Below are positions 21,905 through 30,570 of a stretch of 40,095 bases of DNA, one piece after another. The notes below the pieces were generated by a model, which had not been told where the DNA came from, did not search any database, and was given only the letters and a program-made list of their open reading frames with translations. The stretch is from a virus. Position 1 is the stretch's first letter. Each line of letters opens with the position of its first letter. Position numbers and translations under genes: made by a program. The DNA is taken from IMG/VR virus record IMGVR_UViG_3300038441_000307, positions 1 to 40,095 of that record, one strand, 5' to 3'.

Positions 21905-24282
21905 GGAGCCTCTCCCGCTGCGATGCTGACTGCGTTATTGATGGGGAGTGTGTACGTGTCCACGATTTCATTCGTTGTCGTATCGAACTGCACGCACTTG
22001 TTGGCATCCGCCCCCGTTCCTATGACGAACACATAACGGCCAGCGCAGGTCATCTTGCGCGGCGGGGAGATCTCGGCGATAGACCCGCCCCCTACCGAAA
22101 CGCCGCCAATTCCCAGCGGATGGAGCGTGGCGAAGTCATCAACGCTTGTCCGGATGGATGCTTCTGCCCCCATGCAATAAGCAACAAGGGTATTGGTATC
22201 CGTCACGCCAAGCTGAAGCGGCGCGCCACCTTCGGAAGCCTGATCCCACACGATGGTGCCGTCCTGCCAATCGGTCCCGAAACCGGGCGAGGACCGAATC
22301 TGATAACGGGCAGAGACAACGTTAAACCCCCACCGGACAGCGGCATACATTTCCTCATCCCACTCTACGGCGTCGTAGAAATACTGGATGCTCAGGCCGT
22401 TAGGGTCCCACCCGGCAGCCGTCGTGGCGTACTGGTCCCACACCCCTATCCACGTCCCAGTAGGGTCTTCCGTCCTCAGGAGGTTGTATTGCACCGTGAC
22501 GAAACTGTACTGCCCCACGCTAAACCCGCGAACTCCAAGCGCGACACTTAGCGTGTTGATACCGTTGGTCATCAGCGCTGTGGGAGCTGAATTGGCAAAT
22601 GCCGTAGGCGGCTGATCCGCGAGAGGAAGATCCGAGAATGCGGGGGATGCCTTGATTACCCAGCCTCCGGCACTCCCGAAAATAGCCGACACCGAACTCC
22701 CATCAAGATCAATCGCGCCTCCTTGTGACGTAGCAAGGTCATCATCCGAATATCTGAACTCCGTATCGTTAGCCGCACACCACACCCCGTCCGCATACTG
22801 AGCCGTGGCCCCGGAGATATCAGCCCCGGTTGACTGTGCTATGCCCGTGAAACTTGGGATAGGCAACGCAGAGGCTGTGGCCCACATCGGATCACCAGGG
22901 TTTATTGCCGCGCCCGTCACCAGTAAGGTGTACTGATTGGAGATCAGAATGTCATCTTCGTGGTCATCATAAAGCCCGTTTGTGTCATACACACGGGGCA
23001 AAAGGTGAACCATCGTTCCGGTGATCGGAGTTGTTGCCGATATAGTGGCCGTGGCCTGATTCCATGCCCACCCTTCAGAGGGGATTGGCGTCTGTACTCC
23101 GCCAATCTCAACGTATGAGCCGGGAAGAAGGACGGTCCTGGCAATAGGCGAGTCCCCCGGGGTGAGGGTGTAGGAGAAGGAATACGGTGATCCAGCAAAT
23201 GAATCCGGGCCGTCTCCTGAGATAGCTGGCCCTTCCGGCTGATCAATGAACGTAGTGGGGACTGTCTCCACCATGCCAGTATTGACGATCAGCTCTAGGC
23301 GCTCGTGGATCACTCGATTCTGAGAATCGGAAATTACCCCGGCCGAGCGATATGAAACGAACTCCTGATCTCCCTCAAGAATGTAATCCCAGTCAAGCTC
23401 ATAGAGCTTGCCGGCTTGGAAATCACCGCCATACCACTTGTTCTGCCAGTAGGTCAGGGAGTTGATTCGCCAGCGGTTGAACCCGTAGGACTCGCGTCGG
23501 TGCCATTTCCCCGTCGAAACATCAAAGCCCCACGTCAGGCCGTCAGGGAACGTCCAGTAGCAGACTTTATAGCCTGAGTCCTGCCAGACCGTCGTAAAGC
23601 AGTTCCACCAGTTCTTTCCACGGATCGACTGCTCGATGGGCTTGGTTGAGATGCGAACAGGGTGATACCCCTCCAGCCGGTAGAAACTCCCATCGTCTCC
23701 AAGGAAGAAAATGGTGTTGTCCATCGTCGCGCTGGCGTAAGGTCCGCCCATACCGCGCTGCATCACGATCTGCTTGGATCGGATCGGCTCGGGATTTGCC
23801 CCAGTGTCTTCGTAGAACTCCCCAGTCGAGGTACTGAAAAGAACCAGTTCGTTGTTGCTGACCTCTTGACCGACCAGAAGATCCGGCGAGACTTCGGAGG
23901 TAAAACGGTCCAGTGCGCTGTAATTCAGCCCATCAGCCAATGCGGACGGGAAGGCATATCGACGCTTAGGCTCGATCTGGATGAACCGGTTATTGAGGAA
24001 CGCCGCCCGAAGACCGCCCGGATAGGATGTGTCAGTGATCCGCTGGAAAACCTGAGTCACCGTGTTGAAAATGTAGCCGGCATTCCCGTTGTTGACGAGA
24101 ATTTCGTTTCCGTTGGTGATCTGGTTGTGCGAGAACGAGACACGCCCTGTGCCAGGGACCGTTCCGAGGGGAACAGAGACTCCGGCCGGGGTGATCTGGT
24201 AAAGCGTCTGCCCGGCCACGACAAACATCCGCCCTTCAGCGCTGTAGGCGTTACGGACTGCGCCGGCAACCTCCATCGCCAT
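21901..24282 (-). CDS. gp10-like tail stabilization protein, main part with insertion (793 aa)
   Basis: Residues 1-340 resemble the P22 gp10 / phage_stabilise family, which closes the portal after DNA packaging: GAVRNAYSAEGRMFVVAGQT, RVSFSHNQI, NNRFIQIE, then a series of beta-propeller-like strands ending NRVIHERLELIVNTGM. Residues 341-793 are unrelated: an Ig-like segment at about 345-455 (ending NQYTLLVTG) and a second beta-propeller-like region. The family's N-terminal ~60 residues lie in the ORF at 24282-24485 and its C-terminal ~70 in 21683-21904. The start is TAATG with the upstream ORF. Confidence 0.8.
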   Translation of the reverse strand: MAMEVAGAVRNAYSAEGRMFVVAGQTLYQITPAGVSVPLGTVPGTGRVSFSHNQITNGNEILVNNGNAGYIFNTVTQVFQRITDTSYPGGLRAAFLNNRFIQIEPKRRYAFPSALADGLNYSALDRFTSEVSPDLLVGQEVSNNELVLFSTSTGEFYEDTGANPEPIRSKQIVMQRGMGGPYASATMDNTIFFLGDDGSFYRLEGYHPVRISTKPIEQSIRGKNWWNCFTTVWQDSGYKVCYWTFPDGLTWGFDVSTGKWHRRESYGFNRWRINSLTYWQNKWYGGDFQAGKLYELDWDYILEGDQEFVSYRSAGVISDSQNRVIHERLELIVNTGMVETVPTTFIDQPEGPAISGDGPDSFAGSPYSFSYTLTPGDSPIARTVLLPGSYVEIGGVQTPIPSEGWAWNQATATISATTPITGTMVHLLPRVYDTNGLYDDHEDDILISNQYTLLVTGAAINPGDPMWATASALPIPSFTGIAQSTGADISGATAQYADGVWCAANDTEFRYSDDDLATSQGGAIDLDGSSVSAIFGSAGGWVIKASPAFSDLPLADQPPTAFANSAPTALMTNGINTLSVALGVRGFSVGQYSFVTVQYNLLRTEDPTGTWIGVWDQYATTAAGWDPNGLSIQYFYDAVEWDEEMYAAVRWGFNVVSARYQIRSSPGFGTDWQDGTIVWDQASEGGAPLQLGVTDTNTLVAYCMGAEASIRTSVDDFATLHPLGIGGVSVGGGSIAEISPPRKMTCAGRYVFVIGTGADANKCVQFDTTTNEIVDTYTLPINNAVSIAAGEAP

Positions 24283-24485
24283 TAGGCTTCGGGCTCCTCA
24301 TCGGGGACAAATACCCCTATCAATACCGCAGGCTTTAACCCCGGCGGCGTGCGCAACATGGTCGCTGTGCGTGTGCCTGACTGCTCAGCAGAGGTTGGCA
24401 GGTAGTTGCACGTATCCTGCGCCGAGAACGAAAGGTCCTCGTCTTTGTAGGTGCCGTCTACGATGTCCAGCGGCTGCATTTTCAT
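24282..24485 (-). CDS. N-terminal fragment of gp10-like stabilization protein (67 aa)
   Basis: Begins MKMQPLDIVDGTYKDEDLSF. NYLP and TMLRTPPGLKP align with the start of gp10-like proteins (YLPVN, LRSFPGI). It then diverges and stops after EEPEA, with the stop overlapping the ATG of the main part. Reading across would need a -1 frameshift. It may be translated as its own coupled chain. Confidence 0.7.
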   Translation of the reverse strand: MKMQPLDIVDGTYKDEDLSFSAQDTCNYLPTSAEQSGTRTATMLRTPPGLKPAVLIGVFVPDEEPEA

Positions 24486-24488
24486 GCG

Positions 24489-24905
24489 TCACCCGACATA
24501 GAAGGTCGAGCCGTTGATGGTCCTATTGCTCCATCCGTCCGGAGCCGGAAGGTCAAGAATCGGCTGGATCGGCGTGGCGACCATCTGGTCACGCATCACG
24601 TCGTTCATGAAGGTCTGCGCGCCGGCAGCTACCGCAGGCATCACGTCAACGCCGTACTGAGGCGCGAGCATGATGCCCAGCGAGTACATGATGCCAAGCT
24701 CAACCTCGGCAGGCATCGGGAGCTCGTCATCCGGGCTGGTGACGTTCTGCCAGCCCATCGAGATTCCAGAGGCTTCCAGCCGGGTCATGAGCCGATTCAG
24801 GAACCGGATACCGGTCTGCATGTCCTTGTCGGAGACAGACTGCGTGGTGTTGATGACCTGGATGGTCCCCAACGTATCCTTGATGAAATCGGCGACCGTA
24901 GTCAT
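24489..24905 (-). CDS. P22 gp4-like tail accessory factor (138 aa)
   Basis: Head-completion protein that binds the portal vertex. P22 gp4 (166 aa) has the same order between coat and gp10. Begins MTTVADFIKDTLGTIQVINT. The RFLNRLMTRLEASGISMGWQ helix and LPMPAEVELGIMYSLGIMLA match the gp4 helical layout. The C-terminus is short and less similar. Synteny is strong. Confidence 0.82.
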   Translation of the reverse strand: MTTVADFIKDTLGTIQVINTTQSVSDKDMQTGIRFLNRLMTRLEASGISMGWQNVTSPDDELPMPAEVELGIMYSLGIMLAPQYGVDVMPAVAAGAQTFMNDVMRDQMVATPIQPILDLPAPDGWSNRTINGSTFYVG

Positions 24906-24908
24906 GGC

Positions 24909-25160
24909 TTAGGCCGCCGCAATGACGCCAGAAGCCCTCAGCTCTGCCAGCAGCAGATTCAATTGCGTGCCCGCAGAGGTTCCGTCAGCGGCAACGGTGC
25001 AGTTTGCCACCGCATCGCCGAGCAGCACGCCGCCCCGCACGGAGGCCGTTGGGGCCTGAATCGACCCATTGGCGAGCGCGGCCACTTCAGACGCGGAAAC
25101 CGTAGCCTTACCGCCCCCATTCTGCGACACATACAGCTTTTCATTGCCGGTTGCGGCCAT
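24909..25160 (-). CDS. Head-fibre/decoration-like protein (83 aa)
   Basis: Begins MAATGNEKLYVSQNGGGKAT. ASVRGGVLLGDAVANC resembles the repeat-like motif (xxGGVxLxxAV) in phage head-fibre and small tail proteins. Thr/Ser/Ala-rich and small, downstream of the coat gene, so probably a minor capsid decoration. Not certain. Confidence 0.6.
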   Translation of the reverse strand: MAATGNEKLYVSQNGGGKATVSASEVAALANGSIQAPTASVRGGVLLGDAVANCTVAADGTSAGTQLNLLLAELRASGVIAAA

Positions 25161-25176
25161 GATCTTCTCCTAGAGA

Positions 25177-25200
25177 AAGGGGAGGGTAAAGCCTCCCCTT
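25177..25200 (-). terminator. Hairpin between coat-region genes (partial terminator)
   Basis: Perfect 9-bp stem (AAGGGGAGG with CCTCCCCTT) around a 6-nt loop, followed on the minus strand by TCTCTAGG. The tail is short of thymines, so it likely attenuates rather than ends transcription after the highly expressed coat gene. Confidence 0.5.
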
Positions 25201-25205
25201 GTGGG

Positions 25206-25394
25206 TTAGCCTGCCGAGACGGTCAGCACGCCGGAATCCGACCAAATCTGCCCTGCAACAGCCGGGTCAGCGGTAGGAAGCGTGCTGGTGTCGATGTACA
25301 GCACGCCGGTCAACTGGGTGCCATTGGCAAGCGGTCCGGTGAAAAACGTGGTGTTGGAGCGATCATCCACGTTCGGATTGGCGGGAGTGGACAT
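25206..25394 (-). CDS. Small virion-operon protein (62 aa)
   Basis: Begins MSTPANPNVDDRSNTTFFTG. Beta-rich, Thr/Ser/Asn-rich, with LYIDTSTLPTADPAVAGQIW and VLTVSAG, similar in style to short capsid-decoration or fibre proteins. It sits directly after the coat gene. Function unknown. Confidence 0.6.
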   Translation of the reverse strand: MSTPANPNVDDRSNTTFFTGPLANGTQLTGVLYIDTSTLPTADPAVAGQIWSDSGVLTVSAG

Positions 25395-25405
25395 GGATTA
25401 TCTCC

Positions 25406-26605
25406 TTAGGCCGGGGTCAGAAGGGCGGGGTCATTGGCGATACGGCATGCCCACTCCGGACGCAGCGCGCCGAAGCCCCACATGATGTCGAAGCGGGTCA
25501 GGTTCATGTCGTTGATCGCGTCCGACGCCTCCACAACGCGCATGGAAATGCCCTCGAACTGGCGACGGCTGTTCTTCCAGCCGGTCAGTTCGGGCAGGTC
25601 CACCGTCACGAAGGAGAAGGCTTCCGGACGGTAGGCCATCGAGATGCCGTAGGTATCCGATGCCGTGCCCTGAATCACCACGTCGCCGCCATCAGTCGGG
25701 GAGGCTGTGACGTTCTGCTCACTGCCCGTGACCGTGATCGCCGGATAGATTTGCAGGTTGCCGGGGCCCGTTAGCGGCGCAGTCACCGTGAACTGACGCA
25801 GGTAACCCAACGTCTGCTTGGTCTGCGGGTGAACCGCAATGCTGCCCGCGAAGGTCACGATGTCACCAACGTTGAAGGTGCCGGAACCGGTGTCAATGGC
25901 GATGGACGAGCCCGTCTGGTTCGCGCCGTTCACGTCGTAGCTGGCGTTAGCCGAGCCGCGAGTGTGAACCGGGGCAACCGTCGAGGACACCCAATCAAAG
26001 CCCGACGCGCGACCCATGACGCCCTCTTCGTACTGCACGTCAATCTGACGCTGGGCGTTGAACAGGCCAGCCAGCGCGGGGATGATGGTCGTATCCGCCG
26101 CGTTGTTGGTCAACATCTTCTTGGTGCCCTTGCCGCCGCCGTTGTCCTCGATGTACTTCCGAGCGATGTTGGCGTAAGCAAGCTGCGTCCACTGGGCGTC
26201 CGGGGTGCCGGTCTGGTTCGGGATCGACTGATAGGCCAGGTTCTGCACCGCAGCCTCAACGTTGACCGCCAAGTCGGCGACCTGCTGGGACAGATAACGG
26301 CGGTCGAACTCTTCGATATCCAGCGCCAGTTCTGCACTGGTGTACTGGATCGAGAAGTTGACCTGATCCTGAATGGTCACCGGGCGAACGATGGTCTTCA
26401 TCGGGGCCGGGGTGGCGACGCGGCCGTGGTTGATCACGGCATGCTGCGGGATCGGGACGCGCAGGGTGTCGCCGATAGCCGGAGCGCCGGTCGTGAACGA
26501 AGAATCGTAGGTGCGCGGGATGGTCTTGGTGAACGACAGTGCCTCGCTGAACCGCATCAGGGCGCGGTCAGCGATCATGTCGGTGGTAAGTAGCTGGTTA
26601 GCCAT
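25406..26605 (-). CDS. Major capsid (coat) protein, P22 gp5-like (399 aa)
   Basis: HK97-fold coat protein of the P22 gp5 family (P22 is 430 aa). Begins MANQLLTTDMIADRALMRFS. Shows family features: ALSFTKTIPRTYDSSF, IGDTLRVPIPQHAV, an inserted beta domain around 215-310 (DTGSGTFNVGDIVTFAG, where P22 has its I-domain), and C-terminal GFGALRPEWACRIAND. Preceded by GGAGTTTGAA. It lies between scaffold and gp4 as in P22. Confidence 0.92.
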   Translation of the reverse strand: MANQLLTTDMIADRALMRFSEALSFTKTIPRTYDSSFTTGAPAIGDTLRVPIPQHAVINHGRVATPAPMKTIVRPVTIQDQVNFSIQYTSAELALDIEEFDRRYLSQQVADLAVNVEAAVQNLAYQSIPNQTGTPDAQWTQLAYANIARKYIEDNGGGKGTKKMLTNNAADTTIIPALAGLFNAQRQIDVQYEEGVMGRASGFDWVSSTVAPVHTRGSANASYDVNGANQTGSSIAIDTGSGTFNVGDIVTFAGSIAVHPQTKQTLGYLRQFTVTAPLTGPGNLQIYPAITVTGSEQNVTASPTDGGDVVIQGTASDTYGISMAYRPEAFSFVTVDLPELTGWKNSRRQFEGISMRVVEASDAINDMNLTRFDIMWGFGALRPEWACRIANDPALLTPA

Positions 26606-26631
26606 TTCAAACTCCGAGAAGGGTTAGGGAC

Positions 26632-27537
26632 TTAGCCCCTTTTCCTCCACATGGCGATCCGCTGCTCTGGCGTAAGATCCGGCGAGTTCACGTCTACCGA
26701 AGGCTTGCCAGAGCCCGTGACCGTCTTGGGAGGCGGGGGGGCATTGGTGGTCTTCTTCGGAAGCACGGGCGCAGGCTTCTCGGACTGCTTTCCGCCTAGC
26801 TGTTCGGCGATCTTCGCCACTTCCAGCGCCATCTTCAGCGGGGAGAGCTTGATGATCTCCTCGGCCTTGTCCGGGTTGGAAGCGAGGTGATGGGCAATGT
26901 CTAAGGCAAGGTCGTCGCCCTCGATCATCGCCGCCAGTGGCTTGAACTCGGGATCAAGGTTGATCGGAGATTCGAGAACCTCCTGCCACGCCCCCTCCCC
27001 CACACGCTGCTCAAACTCGCTGACCTTCGCCTCGAACTGCTTGGCGGTCTCGGCTTGACGCTTCTGTTCCTCGGCCTCGCGCTGCTTTGCCTCTCGCTGC
27101 TCTAGCTTGCGCTCTAGCTTGTACTCAAGGTAAGCGTCCTGATCGTAGTCGAAGTCCTCCAGCGACTTCTCAGCCTTCGTCTCCACCACAGCTTCCTGCG
27201 GCGGCTTCGGCGGCTTGATGACGCCTTGGTCGATCAACTCTTTCAGGACATTAGCGCGGGTTTCGGCTTCTGCTGTCTGCCGGACCCTTTCCAGCCTTTT
27301 CTTCCAAGAGTTCTTGCCAGGTTTGGCAGCCTCGGAACCCGCATCTGGTGCGTCAGCCTCGTCCCCTTCAGGGACTTGTACGGCCGTCTCCTCAACCTTG
27401 GCCTCAACTGCCGGCTCGGCCTTGACAGGCTCTGCCTTGGCAGCTTCAGCGGTGATCTTGTTGACGACGCTAGTGTCAGCTGATTTCAGCTCGGGTTGAG
27501 CTACCGTGGTTGACGCCACGTCGGTTACGTCGGTCAT
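26632..27537 (-). CDS. Scaffolding protein (301 aa)
   Basis: Directs procapsid assembly and is removed during maturation. P22 gp8 is 303 aa and holds the same position. Begins MTDVTDVASTTVAQPELKSA. Acidic N-terminus, a long charged coiled coil at about 120-180 (ERKLEQREAKQREAEEQKRQ), and a basic C-terminus (PDLTPEQRIAMWRKRG) that would contact coat. Composition and context support the call. Confidence 0.82.
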   Translation of the reverse strand: MTDVTDVASTTVAQPELKSADTSVVNKITAEAAKAEPVKAEPAVEAKVEETAVQVPEGDEADAPDAGSEAAKPGKNSWKKRLERVRQTAEAETRANVLKELIDQGVIKPPKPPQEAVVETKAEKSLEDFDYDQDAYLEYKLERKLEQREAKQREAEEQKRQAETAKQFEAKVSEFEQRVGEGAWQEVLESPINLDPEFKPLAAMIEGDDLALDIAHHLASNPDKAEEIIKLSPLKMALEVAKIAEQLGGKQSEKPAPVLPKKTTNAPPPPKTVTGSGKPSVDVNSPDLTPEQRIAMWRKRG

Positions 27538-27617
27538 GCTACACCTTTTGGTTGGGTGGTCAATAGGTTGGCCGGTTCTGGCCTAGGACTGCGTTGGTGC
27601 TGTAAACGGGAGGAGCT

Positions 27618-27956
27618 ATGTACAAAGTTGACTCGCTACTGAAAATCCCTTCAGGCTGCTATCACGACGATGAAGCCGCCGAAGCCGCCAAATCCTATGG
27701 GGATGCCTTGGCGATAGCTGGAGGATTCGTTGTGTCTGAACGCGGCTGCCGCTGCCTTAATCCGCTGGATGGAAAATGGATGGCCAGAGCCGATGTCTTA
27801 GTGGTTGATAGCGAAGGGACTATGCACCAACTCCACTCCATGCTTTTTGATGGCCGCTTTGCGTCTCCTGCCCAAATGGTTGCCTCCTATCTTGCGATTG
27901 AGCCCGGCTCAGGGCAGCCCGTAAAAATTGTCTACGTTAACGATGGCCGGCCCTAG
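27618..27956 (+). CDS. Unknown protein on opposite strand in virion block (112 aa)
   Basis: Begins MYKVDSLLKIPSGCYHDDEA after a strong GGGAGGAG site. Plus strand, between scaffold and portal genes on minus. Lower GC than neighbours by eye. Segments YGDALAIAGGFVVSERGCRC and MLFDGRFASPAQMVASYLAI show no known domain. A moron-type accessory gene, possibly affecting other phages or defence, but this is only inferred from placement. Confidence 0.65.
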   Translation: MYKVDSLLKIPSGCYHDDEAAEAAKSYGDALAIAGGFVVSERGCRCLNPLDGKWMARADVLVVDSEGTMHQLHSMLFDGRFASPAQMVASYLAIEPGSGQPVKIVYVNDGRP

Positions 27957-27992
27957 CCGGTTACTGCGTACTACAGGGAAACAGGAGGATTT

Positions 27993-28397
27993 ATGTCCGA
28001 ACAAATCACCCCATCATCATTCTTTGCTGACTTGACCCCAATCATGCGTTCGATGGCGATGGGCCACAGAGTCCAGCCAACTCCTTACTTTGAGCGCCTA
28101 GAACAAGCCATTCGCGACCAGTTCCCCGGCGTTGAATGTGGGACTTTCAAGACGTTCAACCTCATGTCGTCATTCCCGGTGTCTGAAGTTAAAACCTCAT
28201 GGTGGAAAGCTGGGACCGACTACGAAGAACTCAGTAGTTACAAAGCTCGGCAAGTAAAAGCGTTCTGCGCTGGCTGGGTAAAAGGCCATCGGGACTGCGA
28301 GGACGGACTCACTGCGCCCCACCCTGATAAGGCCCAGCAAACCCCGACGGAAGCTCAAACTGACCAACCGAGTTCCCCGCCTGAGCCGCAGCCCTGA
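27993..28397 (+). CDS. Unknown protein on opposite strand in virion block (134 aa)
   Basis: Begins MSEQITPSSFFADLTPIMRS after AGGAGGA. Follows the 112-residue gene by 36 bases. A mid part (MSSFPVSEVKTSWWKAGTDY, then AGWVKGHRDCEDGL) is not recognised. The last ~30 residues are Pro/Gln-rich (PSSPPEPQP) and are encoded antisense to the portal 3' end over 89 bases, so the terminus may be a by-product of insertion. Confidence 0.6.
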   Translation: MSEQITPSSFFADLTPIMRSMAMGHRVQPTPYFERLEQAIRDQFPGVECGTFKTFNLMSSFPVSEVKTSWWKAGTDYEELSSYKARQVKAFCAGWVKGHRDCEDGLTAPHPDKAQQTPTEAQTDQPSSPPEPQP

Positions 28398-30414
28398 GCG
28401 CGTCAGCCTGCGCACGATTCGTGTCCGCCTGCGTCTTCTCGATGTTGGATGGCGTCTCGGCCATGATCTGCGCCGTCTCGGCCTTGGCCTTGTCGGCTTG
28501 GGCCTTCTGCAACTCGGCCTTGGTCATCATCAGTGGGTCTGGCGGAGGCGGTTGCGGCGGCTGGTCGCCATCGCTGGGTTCCAGCAGGCCCTGAGACACT
28601 AGGACCTTGCGGGCAGCCTTTACGTACTCGTCCATGCCGGGAAGGTCGAGGGACTTCAGGAGCATGAACTGGCCCAGTGCCCCGAACGGTCCCGGCTGTC
28701 CTGCCAATGCCTGCGCAGCCTCTGCCAACTCCATCCTGGCGGTGTCGAAGTTCTTGCCTACCGTGACCGTCACGTCGTACTTGCCTCGCGTCAGGTCGTG
28801 CTGGATCACCACTTGGCCTGTCTGCTGATTAAGCATCGGTTTGTTGATCTCCACGTACTTCTCGGCGTTGTCCTCGCCTAGAATCCGCATGGCCCGCTCG
28901 CCGTCGTAGATATGCGGGATGGCGTCAACCAGGATCTCGCCAAGTCGCTTCAGGGCCTTGATCTGGTTATCGATGTAGTTGAAGTTCGCAATCTCGCCCT
29001 CGTTCTGACGGGCAAGGATCGCGCGGCCAGAGGACTCGTTGCCCTGTGCGCCAATGGAGGCGTCGTACACGCTCAGGTTGGCCTTCAACTCGTCCGTTGC
29101 GATAGCCGACAGGCTTGCCAAGGCAGCAGGCAGCATCGGGGGAGGCTCACGGGTCGGGCGAGCCTGGGGAGAGTTCGGGTCCACGTTGAACAGCAGGACC
29201 GGGGCGTCGTCAAACCCCATGCGCTCGTAATAGCTCTCCAGACCTTTGATCATGGCTGGAGTAGCGGTCAGCGGGCTGTTTGGCAGCTTGGCGACCACCT
29301 CAACCATGGTGGAGAATTCAAAGTTGTGCACCGTCTGCGCGTCGCGGCCGAACCGGGTCATGCCCGAGTAAATCTGCTCGCCGTTGATGCTGATCAGGTC
29401 GCCCCACTGCGGGACAATCGGGATCATGGTTCCGGCCCACTTGGTGGGCCTCTCCAACTGGCCACGGCCAGACACCAGGCACGAATAGACCACTGACTTT
29501 GTGGACTCGCGCTCCTGCTTGACCGTGATTGGCTGGTATGCGGGCTGGCCGGTAGCCGGGTCAACGGGCGGATTCTCCCATTCGTCACGAACCGGGTCCC
29601 ATTCCTCCTTTTCTACTGTCGCACCATCGGACAGCAGGTAGAGCGTCACCGGCTCCTTCTCGATGTACCAATACTCGGCGATTCGCACCATGTCCTTGTA
29701 GAACCACTCCTTATCGAAGGAGTCCAAGGACGATGGGATGTCGAAATCCACCATTTCCGCGTCAGGCCACCGCTCTTTGAACTGCTCCTTGGTGATCAGT
29801 TCAGTAACGAAGACGAAACGGGCGTCCGAACGGTCGAACTTCCGAGCCGCAGGGTCAAACCAGACCGTAAGCGGGTCCATGACGTTGACGATCTTCAAGC
29901 ACTGATCGAATGAGTTGTCAGACTCGTACTCAGCCGTGACCCTCAGAACACCGTACCCGCCACCACAAGCCCATTGGAATGCCGTGTCATAGGCATTCTC
30001 AGCCGATGACTGTACCTCGATGTTCTTTATCAGGCCGTTATAAATTTCAGCCGTATCAACGTCGTTTTCCTCGACGGCGCGGACCTTGATCTGAGGCTTG
30101 TTCTTCAACTGCTGGCCCGTGACCCGGCGGATCAACTGGCGGATACGGTTGAACTCGTAGTTGGGCTTGTTCCGGCGCTTGCCGGCCAAGTGACGGTCCC
30201 ACTGGTGCCCAGCCACAAAGGCGAACTTCATGTCCTCCAGGCATCGACGGCGCTGCTCCGTGTCAAAGGTGAACGTGTCCTGAGACCGCTGGAGCATGGA
30301 CAGCATCCACGGGCTACGCGAGTCCGACTTTGATGCCGACGATGGGACAACCTCAGACGTATAGGTCTGCAAGCTGCCCTGCTCGGTCTTCTTGGTGCGT
30401 TTCCGGGTCGCCAT
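28309..30414 (-). CDS. Portal protein, P22 gp1-like (701 aa)
   Basis: Dodecameric DNA entry/exit channel (P22 gp1 is 725 aa). Begins MATRKRTKKTEQGSLQTYTS. Family features include GHQWDRHLAGKRRNKPNYEF, RQLIRRVTGQQLKNKPQI, CGGGYGVLRVT, DPAARKFDRSDARF and GNESSGRAILARQNEGEIAN. The C-terminal ~100 residues are Pro then Ala/Gln-rich coiled coil (ELQKAQADKAKAETAQIMAE), as in the P22 barrel. Confidence 0.92.
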   Translation of the reverse strand: MATRKRTKKTEQGSLQTYTSEVVPSSASKSDSRSPWMLSMLQRSQDTFTFDTEQRRRCLEDMKFAFVAGHQWDRHLAGKRRNKPNYEFNRIRQLIRRVTGQQLKNKPQIKVRAVEENDVDTAEIYNGLIKNIEVQSSAENAYDTAFQWACGGGYGVLRVTAEYESDNSFDQCLKIVNVMDPLTVWFDPAARKFDRSDARFVFVTELITKEQFKERWPDAEMVDFDIPSSLDSFDKEWFYKDMVRIAEYWYIEKEPVTLYLLSDGATVEKEEWDPVRDEWENPPVDPATGQPAYQPITVKQERESTKSVVYSCLVSGRGQLERPTKWAGTMIPIVPQWGDLISINGEQIYSGMTRFGRDAQTVHNFEFSTMVEVVAKLPNSPLTATPAMIKGLESYYERMGFDDAPVLLFNVDPNSPQARPTREPPPMLPAALASLSAIATDELKANLSVYDASIGAQGNESSGRAILARQNEGEIANFNYIDNQIKALKRLGEILVDAIPHIYDGERAMRILGEDNAEKYVEINKPMLNQQTGQVVIQHDLTRGKYDVTVTVGKNFDTARMELAEAAQALAGQPGPFGALGQFMLLKSLDLPGMDEYVKAARKVLVSQGLLEPSDGDQPPQPPPPDPLMMTKAELQKAQADKAKAETAQIMAETPSNIEKTQADTNRAQADALRAAAQAGNSVGQFELPSGFAGPYQGGAQ

Positions 30415-30569
30415 CAGGATTCGTCCTTATACCCGCTACGGGGGTCTTCGTAGTGCTTAGCGCACGGCTTAACTGACCATTGACCGATATCGGTCTTCGC
30501 CCCGCAACGGATGCACGTCAGCGAGTGGTTGCCTCGCCAGTCGTGTGCATAGCTTGTGATGGGTTCCAT
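30414..30569 (-). CDS. Small zinc-knuckle protein (51 aa)
   Basis: Begins MEPITSYAHDWRGNHSLTCI. CIRCG plus a later CAKH give a possible C-x2-C and C-x2-H zinc site. Coupled between terminase and portal genes: its stop overlaps the portal start (TGATG). Function unknown. Confidence 0.55.
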   Translation of the reverse strand: MEPITSYAHDWRGNHSLTCIRCGAKTDIGQWSVKPCAKHYEDPRSGYKDES

Positions 30570-30570
30570 T

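Noticed and set aside
25829-26593. 254-residue plus-strand open frame opposite the coat gene
   Set aside because: It is antisense to a clearly identified coat protein, has Arg/Gly/Val-rich shadow composition and no ribosome site.
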